Below, piece after piece: positions 56,017 to 64,000 of a stretch of 64,000 bases of DNA. Within the stretch, counting starts at the first letter, position 1, and every line of letters starts with the position of its first letter. Below the pieces are notes generated by a model. That model saw only the letters and a program-made list of their open reading frames with translations. It was not told the DNA's origin and did no database searches. The position numbers were made by a program, and so were the translations under genes. Source of the DNA: Paraburkholderia atlantica (lineage in GTDB: Bacteria; Pseudomonadota; Gammaproteobacteria; Burkholderiales; Burkholderiaceae); NCBI RefSeq assembly GCF_009362785.1, contig NZ_WHNQ01000031.1, forward strand, positions 1 to 64,000, in the 5' to 3' direction.

Positions 56017-56103
56017 AGTTGCTTGAATGATCAGGTATCCAAAGAGCACTCTGGCGAGAAGCGCGATGTTGCTTTTCATACCCATTCTCCGGCACGACTC
56101 GCT

Positions 56104-56280
56104 TCATCCGACGCTATGTAACCGGGCTCCCGCCTGCGGTTCCGCGACCGTGTGCACGGCGGGCTGCTCGCGTCGGCCATCGTGCAGCGCCACCTTCCAT
56201 TTCGCCGCCGCCAATACCAGCGATACGGCCGGCACAGGCGCTTCGGAACACGTCGTGTCTACCTGATCTGTGCTTAGGAT
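56104..56280 (-). pseudogene. possible IS110-type transposase N-terminal fragment
   Basis: The minus frame reads DQVDTTCSEAPVPAVSLVLA, AAKWKVALHDGRREQPAVHT and VAEPQAGARLHSV. This resembles the N-terminus of one IS110 branch (SEAPVPAV, ALELS..WKLALHDGRRE). The rest is missing, and the region up to 56389 holds no other gene. Weak call. Confidence 0.45.
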
Positions 56281-56389
56281 CTCCCCCTTCCCGTAAGGCT
56301 CAGCACGCTGATTGCAGGATCGGCGTGTGGAGAACCCTGCCCGCATAGATCTTCAGAGAAGCTTCCAGCGGGCCTCCTGCGGGTTCCGA

Positions 56390-56427
56390 GTAAGCGTCTC
56401 GCCGCGGCCGTTCTGGCGTGCTGATTG
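56390..56427. repeat. extra copy of an IS66 end
   Basis: GTAAGCGTCTC then GGCCGTTCTGGCGTGCTGATTG starts at 56390 and repeats the IS66 left end that starts at 56446. It is a remnant end from an earlier or tandem IS66 insertion. Confidence 0.7.
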
Positions 56428-56514
56428 GTAAGCGGCCAGCAAACCGTAAGCGTCTTGCAGTGGCCGTTCTGGCGTGCTGATTGAGGTTTTGGGTAGTTTG
56501 GTATCCACCAAATT

Positions 56515-56955
56515 ATGGTGGATACCAAAGTGGACAAGACTTGGGGCGATGGCGCCGCAGACGGCGCATATAAGCGGCCGAACTTTCCGACCGAGTTCAA
56601 ACGGCAACTGGTTGAACAATCTTTTGAGCCGGGCGCGTCGGTGGCATTGATCGCGCGCAGCAACGACATCAATGCGAACCTGTTGTTCAAATGGCGACGG
56701 CATTATCTGGCAGGAGAGTACGGTTTGCCGACGCTGCCTGAGGGCGCAACGCCGAAGCGGGCACCGGAGGTGCCGTCGCTGTTGCCTGTGGATGTTGTCG
56801 CTGAGGCGGCAGAACATACGCCACCGATGGCAGTCGATAGAGCGCGGTCTCCAGAGGATCTTTGTGAGATCGAGTTCGACCGTGCACGCTTGAGAGTTCG
56901 CGGCAACGTGTCACCGGATATGCTGCGGCTGCTGATCCGGGAGCTATCCCGATGA
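56515..56955 (+). CDS. tnpA: IS66 accessory protein TnpA
   Basis: 146 residues with a helix-turn-helix (EFKRQLVEQSFEPGASVALI, SNDINANLLFKWRRHYLAGE) typical of IS66 TnpA (also IS3-like first ORF). Its stop overlaps the tnpB start (ATGA), which couples translation. Required for IS66 movement by family knowledge. Confidence 0.92.
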   Translation: MVDTKVDKTWGDGAADGAYKRPNFPTEFKRQLVEQSFEPGASVALIARSNDINANLLFKWRRHYLAGEYGLPTLPEGATPKRAPEVPSLLPVDVVAEAAEHTPPMAVDRARSPEDLCEIEFDRARLRVRGNVSPDMLRLLIRELSR

Positions 56956-57296
56956 TCGGCTTGCCGGCGGGCACTCGCATCTGGATCGCCGCAGGCGTCA
57001 CCGACATGCGTAGTGGTTTTCCGGCTCTTGCCGCGAAGGTGCAAGCGGCACTCGAAGAGAATCCGCTCGGCGGCGACGTGTTCATTTTTCGTGGACGTCG
57101 CGGCGATCTGGTAAAAATTCTCTGGGCAACCGATGACGGACTATGGCTTCTGGCGAAGCGGATTTCCCACGGGCGTTTTGTCTGGCCCCAGGCTGATGGT
57201 GGCAAGATCTATCTCACGTCGGCACAGCTGTCGATGTTGCTGGAAGGCATCGATTGGCGACAACCCCGTCGTACGACCGCATTGTCGATGTTGTAA
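56952..57296 (+). CDS. tnpB: IS66 accessory protein TnpB
   Basis: 114 residues matching IS66 Orf2/TnpB: RIWIAAGVTDMRSGFPALAA, GDVFIFRGRRGDLVKILWAT, GLWLLAKRISHGRFVWP. Overlaps tnpA by 4 bases. Intact. Confidence 0.93.
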   Translation: MIGLPAGTRIWIAAGVTDMRSGFPALAAKVQAALEENPLGGDVFIFRGRRGDLVKILWATDDGLWLLAKRISHGRFVWPQADGGKIYLTSAQLSMLLEGIDWRQPRRTTALSML

Positions 57297-57326
57297 ACCG
57301 CATCGAAGGCTCGTAAACTGCAGCGC

Positions 57327-58921
57327 ATGCCCGATCATGCGCCACTTCCGGACACTGTTGCCGAGCTCCAGGCCCTGGTGCTCGAGCAGCAGGCGTCGAT
57401 GGCAAAGATGCTGCAGGAGATTGCCGACCGCGACCGGGAGATTGTCGAACGGGATCAGGAGATTGAGCGCCTGACGGCCCAGATCGACAAGCTCAGGCGT
57501 ATGCACTTCGGTCGCAAATCCGAGCAACTTGAGCGGCAGATCGATCGGCTCGAAACCCAACTCGAGGATCTGGCAGCGGGCAGCGGCGTCGCCGATGTGC
57601 GCCGTGCGCGCGCTCGTGCATCAAGTTCAGGCGTGTCTGCGGCATCCCCTCAGGAAGCCTTGCCGCCCCACCTGCCGCGCGAGGAGCGCGTGCTCGAGCC
57701 CGAGTCCGTCTGCCCGAAGTGCAACAACGCCATGGAATTACTCGGCGAGGACGTGTCCGAGCAGCTCGCGCGGGTCACGGCGATGTTCAAGGTCCTCCGC
57801 ACGATCCGTCGCAAGCGGATCTGCACCGGTTGCGGCCATATCGTGCAACCTCCCATGCCAGGGCTGCCGATCGGGCGCAGCATCGCGCATCCGAGCTTGC
57901 TGGCCGATATCATCGTTGCGAAGTATGCGAACCACACGCCGCTGTATCGGCAATCGGAGATCGCGGCGCGCGACGGCGTACGTCTCGATCGGGCCACCAT
58001 GGCACGCTGGGTCGGGCAATGCGAAGAACTCTGCCGGCTGCTGACCGAAGCCCTGCGTCGCTACACCATGGCGACTGCGAAGCTCCACGCGGACGACACA
58101 CCGATCCCGGTGCTCGCGCCCGGCAACAGGAAGACCAGGACCGGTCGGTTGTGGGTCTACGTGCGCGATGATCGTCGCTCAGGTTCGAGCGAACCCGCTG
58201 CTGTCTGGTTCGCGTACTCGCCTGACCGCAAAGGCATCCACCCCCAGACCCATCTGTCCGGATTCGAAGGCGTCCTTCAGGGGGACGGCTATGCCGGCTT
58301 CAACGAGTTGACCGAAAGCGGTAAGGTTCGTCTGGCTTCTTGCTGGGATCACGCGCGTCGATATCTCTTCGACGTCCATGAGTCAGCACGTCAGCACCGT
58401 CGGAAACCACGAAGCAATGGCTCGACATGATCGGCGAGCTCTACGCAATCGAGGCCGATATCCGCGGCAAACCACCCGATGAGCGGCGACACGTCAGGCA
58501 AGAAAAGAGCAGCCCGTTGCTCGCGGCTCTTGAGAAGTCGATGAAGGAGAAACTCGCCACTCTCTGGCCAAAGGCACCACTGGTCGAAGCGATCAACTAC
58601 TCTCTGAACCGATGGGATGGACTCACCCTGTTCTGTGACGACGGCCGCATCGAGATCAGCAACGTGCTTGCCGAAAATGCCTTGCGTTGCGTAGCCCTGG
58701 GCCGGAGGAACTACATGTTCGCCGGCTCCGACAGCGGTGGCGAGCGAGCCGCCGCAATGTATAGCCTGATCGGCTCGTGCAAGTTGAATGGCATCAACCC
58801 ACGCTTCTATCTGGAATACATGCATACGCACATCGCCGATCATCAGGCCAATCGCATCGACGAACTGCTGCCCTGGAACATCCCGAGGCATCTCCTCCGA
58901 TCTACGCCTGCCTTGCTTTAA
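57327..58921 (+). pseudogene. tnpC: IS66 transposase TnpC, frameshifted
   Basis: The first frame (57327-58430) has the coiled-coil start, the LRRMHFGRKSEQL motif, zinc-finger-like CPKCNNAM and CTGCGH, and the DDE part (KLHADDTPIPVL, GDGYAGFNELTESGKVRLAS). It loses frame at 58383-58397, where TCAGCAC is repeated with an 8-base period. The second frame (58427-58921) continues KQWLDMIGELYAIEADIRGK, then RWDGLTLFCDDGRIEISNVL with the last acidic residue. Removing one 8-base unit would restore SAPSETTKQWLDMIG. Full length would be about 530 residues. Confidence 0.9.
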
Positions 58922-59074
58922 TCCCTTCTGGCAGCGGCATCATGCGCCTGCCGCGTTCTTCGACGCTTGTCCAGAGAATTCTCAACGGCCACCACGTGAC
59001 GCTTACGTTAGGGTTGCGGACGCAATCGTGGATCTTGCCGGACGCAAAAGCTAGGTGGGGGAAATTGTGCGCTT

Positions 59075-59392
59075 ACGCTTGACCTACGACCGCGGCACGG
59101 AAATGGCTTGCCACGTCGAACTCTCCTGGCGACTGAATTATCGATATCTGGTTTGCCGATCCGCACTCGCCCTGGCAGCGCGGCAGCAACGAGAACACCA
59201 ACGGCCTGCTGCGCCAATTCCTGCCCAAGGGGATGGATCTGTCGTCGCTCAGCCAGACGCAGCTGAACGACATCGCCAGGTTGCTCAATGGACGACCTCG
59301 TCAGACCCTCGGCTGGCACACCCCCGAAGAAGCAATGGCAAAGGAAATGGAAAAAGCCGGTTTAGCTAAACGTTGCACTTGACTCTTGAGAT
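59075..59392 (+). pseudogene. IS30-family transposase, 3' remnant
   Basis: The first frame reads LTYDRGTEMACHVELSWRL; after a shift near 59140 the next frame reads DIWFADPHSPWQRGSNENTN and GLLRQFLPKGMDLSSLSQTQ, ending LNGRPRQTLGWHTPEEAM. This is the conserved C-terminal third of IS30 transposases including the catalytic E of NENTNGLLRQ. The 5' two-thirds are absent, cut by the IS66 element. Confidence 0.88.
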
Positions 59393-59528
59393 CGCCAAAC
59401 GACCTCTGATCACTTGAAAGCGCCGTTGAAGGTGCTGCGGCCCGAACGACGGCAAAGAGTCGGACTCTTGCCAATAGCCGAATGCTACGGATCGACGACA
59501 GCTCCGATCGTCAGTTCAGCGTATATCG

Positions 59529-60194
59529 TCACATACTTCCTTGTTCATATCGACGCGTGGCTTCAACTCCCATAGCGACTGCAAAGCCGGGTTCCGCTGC
59601 TGGATCGGATCGAAGCTCAGCCAGAAGACCTTCATATCGGTGCATGGAAACCTGTAATCCCCGCTCGACGTCAAGCGCGAACTGTTGAGGCCAGCTGATT
59701 CCCTCTGCGGCCAACGTACTAATTTGCTGCTCGTTCCAAAGTGTTATTTGGATATTTTCCATCATACTGTGTTTCATATAGTCATAAAAACTCTGCGGAA
59801 TTGTGGCTCCTTCTATCAAGTGGACCTTTTCCATGATAAGTTGACGCAGCTGCAAATGCATTGGCATAAAGTACCGCTCACCCACGAAATGATCAACTTT
59901 AGACTGCGTATCAGGAGGGATCGCCCTTTTTATGCGCTCTTTGACCTCCCATGTCGCCCAAACTTGATGTATCAGCCCATCCATCGGACCATAAAACTCC
60001 CCAATCTGTGCCTCAACTTGTTTTAGGGAGATCTCCAGTCGTTTGATCTTGTCGGCACGCCGATCTGACTCAAGGCGTGCCTCACGGTCTTTGCGGCGCC
60101 CGAGTTGGTTCAAAACTACCCAACCAGCGATAGTAACGAGAGAACCCGTTATTCCAACAATGAGGCTAACCGTGGACTGATCCATATCACCCAA
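59529..60194 (-). CDS. membrane-anchored protein of unknown function
   Basis: 221 residues. One N-terminal membrane segment (VSLIVGITGSLVTIAGWVVL) is followed by a charged coiled coil (RKDREARLESDRRADKIKRL, EISLKQVEAQIGEFYGPMDG). The remainder is a soluble helical domain with many aromatic residues. The region FYGPMDGLIHQVWATWEVKE recalls small membrane-linked accessory proteins on mobile elements. Composition is less GC-rich. No family named. It lies next to the Tn7-like module and may be cargo. Confidence 0.72.
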   Translation of the reverse strand: MGDMDQSTVSLIVGITGSLVTIAGWVVLNQLGRRKDREARLESDRRADKIKRLEISLKQVEAQIGEFYGPMDGLIHQVWATWEVKERIKRAIPPDTQSKVDHFVGERYFMPMHLQLRQLIMEKVHLIEGATIPQSFYDYMKHSMMENIQITLWNEQQISTLAAEGISWPQQFALDVERGLQVSMHRYEGLLAELRSDPAAEPGFAVAMGVEATRRYEQGSM

Positions 60195-60862
60195 GAAATC
60201 TGATTATATTTTTCAAGTAGCCATGTGAATTAGAAAGCAATCGATTTCAATTCGGCCGCGTAAAATTTAAATATAGACTAGGCAGCTTCGGCTGGTTTAA
60301 ATTGTCCGGTTTTAGGCGGCCAATCGGTCGGCTTGTTCCGACAAAGACTGCTTCGACACGCGGTCGCAACCGAAATGCAACTTTTTGCAGCGAACCAACC
60401 ACCACCGTGCGATCGTTCATCATGGGTGAAGCGGGACGGCGACTCTGGAATCACGTCGCAAGCCACTGCAAGGTGACGACAGGAGTCTTTGCTATCGAGC
60501 AGGGGAGTCGATTCAAAAAAATCAACGGCAGTGTGCAAAAATAACTTGGTCCGGCGCTTTGACATTACGCCTCCCTCGGCGACATAAAAAACCCTCAATT
60601 CGTTGGCGCTCCAGACAAGGATTTTGGGTATTGATTCGCGCAGGAACAAACCGCACATATCTTTTTCTATCATGCAATGCAGTCCCAATAAAATGACCGG
60701 CGAAGGTCGACACATAGAGAGTTGACTACCGCGCGTCTCGTCTCATATGGTGATGCAAAGTGCAAGCCGGTCCAAAAATAAGCACACAGCCCCAAAAGTT
60801 TCCTTTGCGGAATGTCTCCTTTTTGACCCCGAAGCAGAGCAAACGCCTGGTCTACGGGGGAG
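60195..60862. other. AT-rich region upstream of the Tn7-like transposase gene
   Basis: About 670 bases with only weak frames. One end of the Tn7-like element would be expected here. I see TTGGTCCGGC (60546-60555) and a near-inverted GCCGGTCCAA (60766-60775), but no convincing terminal TGT...ACA end or ordered repeat series. Confidence 0.4.
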
Positions 60863-60868
60863 ATGAAA

Positions 60869-63751
60869 ATGAGGATTGAACTGCCGGTCACACTCGAGCC
60901 GATCTCTGTCTGGAAGCAAAACGAGCGGCAATGGATGGAAAACTGCCGCCTTGGATCTGCGAAACCATACACAGATGACGAGCGACGCAAGGCCCTGCAG
61001 GATTGGGGTATACCAGACGCCGGGGTTAAATACATACTCCGATCCTTGCGCGAGGCGCCTACGAGAAAATTCCCCGGGACCGGTGGAAACATCAGATCTC
61101 GTTACACGTCGAAGAAGATGGGGACCCGGCTTGCGACGGAAAGCAGACGCGTCGAATTTCCTGCGGTGATGAAGGCCGATTTCGACGGCTTCACACGGGA
61201 GTTCTGCTGCCAGCCGGTTCAAGTGGCTATCCCAAGGACCATTCGCCGCACTTCCCGGCATGGCAAAGTAACTGAATACTCCCATGACGTCCCATACACA
61301 CCAGATCTCCTCCGCTTGACCGACTATGGTCCATTTGTAGACGAATGGAAAACTGAAATTGAACTGACTCGGCTGGCGAGAAGACAGCCTGATCGCTTTT
61401 TTAAACTCGACGGAACATGGCACTGCCCTGAACGCGAGACATACTTCAAGTCGATCGGAATAACTTTTTGCCTTCGCTCTTCCGCTGAACACAATGACCT
61501 GTTTGCGACCAATCTCGAGCATCTCTCTGCATATCTGAGTGACGATGCCCGTCCCGCTCCTGATGACGCCTTGCTTGCAATTAAAGCGCTTCTGGAGAAA
61601 CGCGGCGGGGCGATGAGTTTCGCAGCGTTGAATCATGCGGCATATGAAGACGCTACGCCGTGGAACGAGAACATTGAACATGAAACGCCTCCTGGTCGAT
61701 TTCGCGTCGATGATGTCTGGAAGGCCATTGCTGAGCAGCACGTGTTTGTCGATCTGGAGTACGACGACCTTTCTGAACCCTACTCGGCCGTTATCTGCTC
61801 GACACGAGATCAATTAGAGCTCGTTAAATGGCGTCGTCCTCCGCCTCACGCGGTCTCGACCCATTTCGTGCTGACCGTCGATATTGGAACCGAGTTCATT
61901 TTTCGCGGTCACGCTGATGTGTACACGGTCACGGCGCTACCAGAAGGAAAAGTCCTTTTTCGGAACGCGGAATGCAACGTATCCGAGGTGCTGTCAGAAG
62001 ACCGGTTTCAGTCTCTGATGTTTTCCGGGGAAGTTCAGCTGCTTTCAACAACAAAAAATACTGAAGAACTTCTTGCGGATAACCCGCCTATCAGCGACAA
62101 GCGAATTAGCGTGGCTAATCGAAGATTCGAATTATTGAAAAAGCTCGAAGAAATCGACGTTCCTCATGTGTATTCGGAACGGACTATTCAACGCTGGCGA
62201 AAGAAGATGCGCGGAGCGGGAGACTCCAAGCCGGCTCAAAAGCTTGCTTTGATCCCAGAGCGGCCTGGTGGACGAGGTCCACAACTTTCACAAAACGTTA
62301 TCGACCTAATCAAAGAGGTTATGACCGGTGGTAACAATCCAACGAATCCCTCTGTGCGCAAGAGCTTCGAGGAGTTCAAGGAACTTTGCAAGGAACGGGA
62401 ACTGAGACCCTGCTCCCGGAATACGTTCTATCGGCGATCTTCGCAGTTCCGTGATGAGCGAGCGAGAGAGGGCGCGCGCCGTGCCTATAACAACGAGCCT
62501 GCCGTGTGGTACCTGCACCGTCACGACAAGATTCATGGAGGGCGTCCATTCCATCGGGTCCATATCGATCACACCAAAGTCGACGTCGTAGTCAAAACAC
62601 GCGGAGTCGGCGGCCGCGAATATAAGCTGCGTGCGTGGCTTACCATCGTGATGGACGCGGAGTCACGAATGGTCTTGGCCTTTTATCTCGCGTTACATCC
62701 ACCGAGTACCGTGAGCTGCATGATGGCCATACGTGCGATGGTGGCGAAACACAAGCGCGTACCAGATTTCATCGTTTGTGATAACGGGAAGGAATTTCAT
62801 TCGAAAGCCTTTGATCGGTTCTGTGATCTCAACGATATCACCATCGATTACCGACCAGCTCATCAGTCGCGGTTCGGTGGCGTCCTTGAGCGCCTTTTTG
62901 GTGTCACCAACACCAAATTACTTCACGACCTGAGAGGTAACACGAAGGCTACCCAACACGTACGGACAATGACGCGTTCCGTAGATCCAATGAACGCTGA
63001 CCACCTCTCCTTTGTTGAGTTGCACGGTCTTCTCGACTATTTCTTCTTTGTGGAATACAACCGCGATACGCGCCACCCGGCACATGACCATACGCCAGAA
63101 CAATATATGCATAAGCGATTCATCGAGACGGGCAGGCGCCTCACTAGGGTGAGGCCTTACGACATGGGGTTCATGCTGCAAACGTTGATTCCAACCACTC
63201 ACAGTACCTACAAAGTCGATCCACGAATGGGAGTGCTGATCCGGCCCATCTGGTATTGGGCAGATGAATTCGCGCAGGCGCGCTATAAAAAAATTAACGT
63301 TGAAATGTACGTCGACATGTGGGATGTCAGTGTGGCATACGCCGTCGTCAACAAGCAGTGGGTGAAATGCGTATCCAGCTTATTGCTTCGCTACCGCAAC
63401 CTGACCTCAATCGAACTGCGCTATGCCCTTTACGAAGTGCGCCTACGACTGAAGGCTTCTCCAAACGAAAACTTTGAGTCGGTGCTCGACGACGTCTTCG
63501 CCGATCACGTTCTGCCACCGGCCGCGGAAGCCACCGCAGCCACGCAAATGATCTACGGTGCCGCGGGCCTCACCACCGTCTTACCTCCTGAACCGCATAG
63601 GACACTGTCCCTCCAGAACCGTGACGGTGGATCCGCTGAAACCGAAGATGACAGGACCGAGGTAGACCATCAGCAGACCGAATCCAATTATCCGTCCCCG
63701 AGGAGTTTCAAAATTGATTACGCAAAACTTAAAGTTAGGGAACCAATCTGA
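60869..63751 (+). CDS. TnsA-TnsB fusion transposase of a Tn7-like element
   Basis: About 960 residues; the frame opens at 60863, but ATG 60869 has GGGGGAG at 6 bases. Counting from 60863, the N-terminal part is TnsA-like: acidic Glu93/Glu98 in ATESRRVEF, Asp148 in YTPDLL and Lys163 in DEWKTEIEL give the E-D-K order of that endonuclease fold. From about 420 a helical DNA-binding region (SERTIQRWRKKM) leads to a retroviral-integrase fold with DDE triad Asp569 (HIDHTK), Asp640 (VCDNGKEF) and Glu676 (GGVLERLFG), spaced D-35-E. A Mu-type C-terminal domain follows. One protein thus supplies 5'- and 3'-strand cleavage. A probable tnsC starts 153 bases downstream. Confidence 0.85.
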   Translation: MRIELPVTLEPISVWKQNERQWMENCRLGSAKPYTDDERRKALQDWGIPDAGVKYILRSLREAPTRKFPGTGGNIRSRYTSKKMGTRLATESRRVEFPAVMKADFDGFTREFCCQPVQVAIPRTIRRTSRHGKVTEYSHDVPYTPDLLRLTDYGPFVDEWKTEIELTRLARRQPDRFFKLDGTWHCPERETYFKSIGITFCLRSSAEHNDLFATNLEHLSAYLSDDARPAPDDALLAIKALLEKRGGAMSFAALNHAAYEDATPWNENIEHETPPGRFRVDDVWKAIAEQHVFVDLEYDDLSEPYSAVICSTRDQLELVKWRRPPPHAVSTHFVLTVDIGTEFIFRGHADVYTVTALPEGKVLFRNAECNVSEVLSEDRFQSLMFSGEVQLLSTTKNTEELLADNPPISDKRISVANRRFELLKKLEEIDVPHVYSERTIQRWRKKMRGAGDSKPAQKLALIPERPGGRGPQLSQNVIDLIKEVMTGGNNPTNPSVRKSFEEFKELCKERELRPCSRNTFYRRSSQFRDERAREGARRAYNNEPAVWYLHRHDKIHGGRPFHRVHIDHTKVDVVVKTRGVGGREYKLRAWLTIVMDAESRMVLAFYLALHPPSTVSCMMAIRAMVAKHKRVPDFIVCDNGKEFHSKAFDRFCDLNDITIDYRPAHQSRFGGVLERLFGVTNTKLLHDLRGNTKATQHVRTMTRSVDPMNADHLSFVELHGLLDYFFFVEYNRDTRHPAHDHTPEQYMHKRFIETGRRLTRVRPYDMGFMLQTLIPTTHSTYKVDPRMGVLIRPIWYWADEFAQARYKKINVEMYVDMWDVSVAYAVVNKQWVKCVSSLLLRYRNLTSIELRYALYEVRLRLKASPNENFESVLDDVFADHVLPPAAEATAATQMIYGAAGLTTVLPPEPHRTLSLQNRDGGSAETEDDRTEVDHQQTESNYPSPRSFKIDYAKLKVREPI

Positions 63752-63903
63752 GCGGACACCTCGATATGCTTCCCACGCGTCTCGACAACATTCGGCCTTG
63801 CGAAAGCACTGCCGTGGCGTGGGTTTCTTCGGCCTTCCCTCAAGAGCCACCCCTATCGCTGCTCAAAGTTGAAAGCACGTTATTTTGAACATTGGAGTTG
63901 AAC

Positions 63904-64000
63904 ATGATCACCAAAGAGCAAGCTGTTACAGGCTCCCACGAGGACAAAGAAAATTACATGAATGATCTTTTAATTCCTCATCGAACTATGAGCGCGATTC
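63904..64000 (+). CDS. probable tnsC/tniB-type ATPase gene start (3' partial)
   Basis: ATG 63904 is preceded by GGAG at 6 bases and opens a frame (MITKEQAVTGSHEDKENYMN, DLLIPHRTMSAI) running off the right edge. No ATPase motif is inside the window, so the assignment rests on position after the TnsAB-like gene, where the AAA+ regulator normally follows. Whether tniQ, tnsD or CRISPR genes follow cannot be seen. Confidence 0.6.
   Translation, partial: MITKEQAVTGSHEDKENYMNDLLIPHRTMSAI

Larger units (their letters stand above)
56446..59006 (+). mobile_element. IS66-family insertion sequence
   Basis: Left end GTAAGCGTC-TTGCA-GTGGCCGTT (56446 on) and right end, read inverted, GTAAGCGTC-ACGTG-GTGGCCGTT (59006 down) bracket three genes: tnpA, tnpB and tnpC. 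No matching 8-base target duplication was found (flanks AGCAAACC and GTTAGGGT), so the element may have recombined with another copy. tnpC is frameshifted, so it is probably non-autonomous. Confidence 0.85.

Noticed and set aside
60546..60775. TTGGTCCGGC / GCCGGTCCAA as the end of the Tn7-like element
   Set aside because: Only one imperfect pair, no terminal TGT...ACA and no ordered series of sites.
60743..61813. 356-residue minus-strand frame opposite the TnsAB gene
   Set aside because: Antisense of the TnsA-like domain; no recognisable motif.

Overview
The window looks like an accessory-rich stretch of a high-GC betaproteobacterium, most likely of the Burkholderia/Paraburkholderia/Caballeronia group. 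This rests on codon and GC composition, a DUF3331 gene, the sugar-acid and LysR/GntR modules, and IS66, IS110 and IS30 relics. No rRNA, tRNA or CRISPR array was seen. Names are assigned from motifs read by eye, not from searches.

Left part (1-16 kb): a giant kinase/ATPase/GAF/PAS/histidine kinase hybrid cut by the window edge; an IclR relic; a cysteine hydrolase; a TehA/SLAC1-type channel; then a divergent catabolic unit. In that unit a GntR regulator faces an enolase-superfamily enzyme, a sugar-binding protein and two ABC permeases, with three palindromes between the two sides. An NmrA-like pseudogene follows. The ABC cluster ends directly against fused relics of a quinone oxidoreductase and an IS110 transposase.

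Middle part (16-31.5 kb): an orphan sugar-binding protein; three related winged-helix regulators (two with ATPase domains, one with that domain deleted); two paralogous short-chain dehydrogenases; SnoaL/NTF2-like and VOC proteins; a LysR regulator; a DUF305 and YVTN-propeller pair (the propeller frameshifted); and a Tat-exported alpha/beta hydrolase. This looks like small redox/detoxification cassettes duplicated together with their regulators.

Island (31.5-47 kb): composition is visibly less GC-rich in parts and the content is scrambled. It holds a Tc-toxin A fragment, a truncated tniQ and a second inverted tniQ relic, an array of transposon-end-like repeats, and a dnaE2 scrap. It also carries intact cargo: a DUF3251-type lipoprotein, membrane and lipoproteins, and a three-gene unit encoding a HIT protein, an HNH nuclease and a 1,265-residue SIR2 protein. 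That unit is the best candidate for an antiviral defence system. A secreted ET79/aegerolysin-like protein and a GFA-family pseudogene follow.

Right part (47-64 kb): five closely packed genes, including an HExxH metallopeptidase and a 945-residue protein with peptidoglycan-binding and OmpA-like regions, form a cell-envelope or export cluster of unknown function. An IS66 element with a frameshifted transposase and an IS30 relic come next. The window ends in a Tn7-like module: one protein joining a TnsA-like nuclease to a TnsB-like DDE transposase, followed by the first codons of a probable tnsC.
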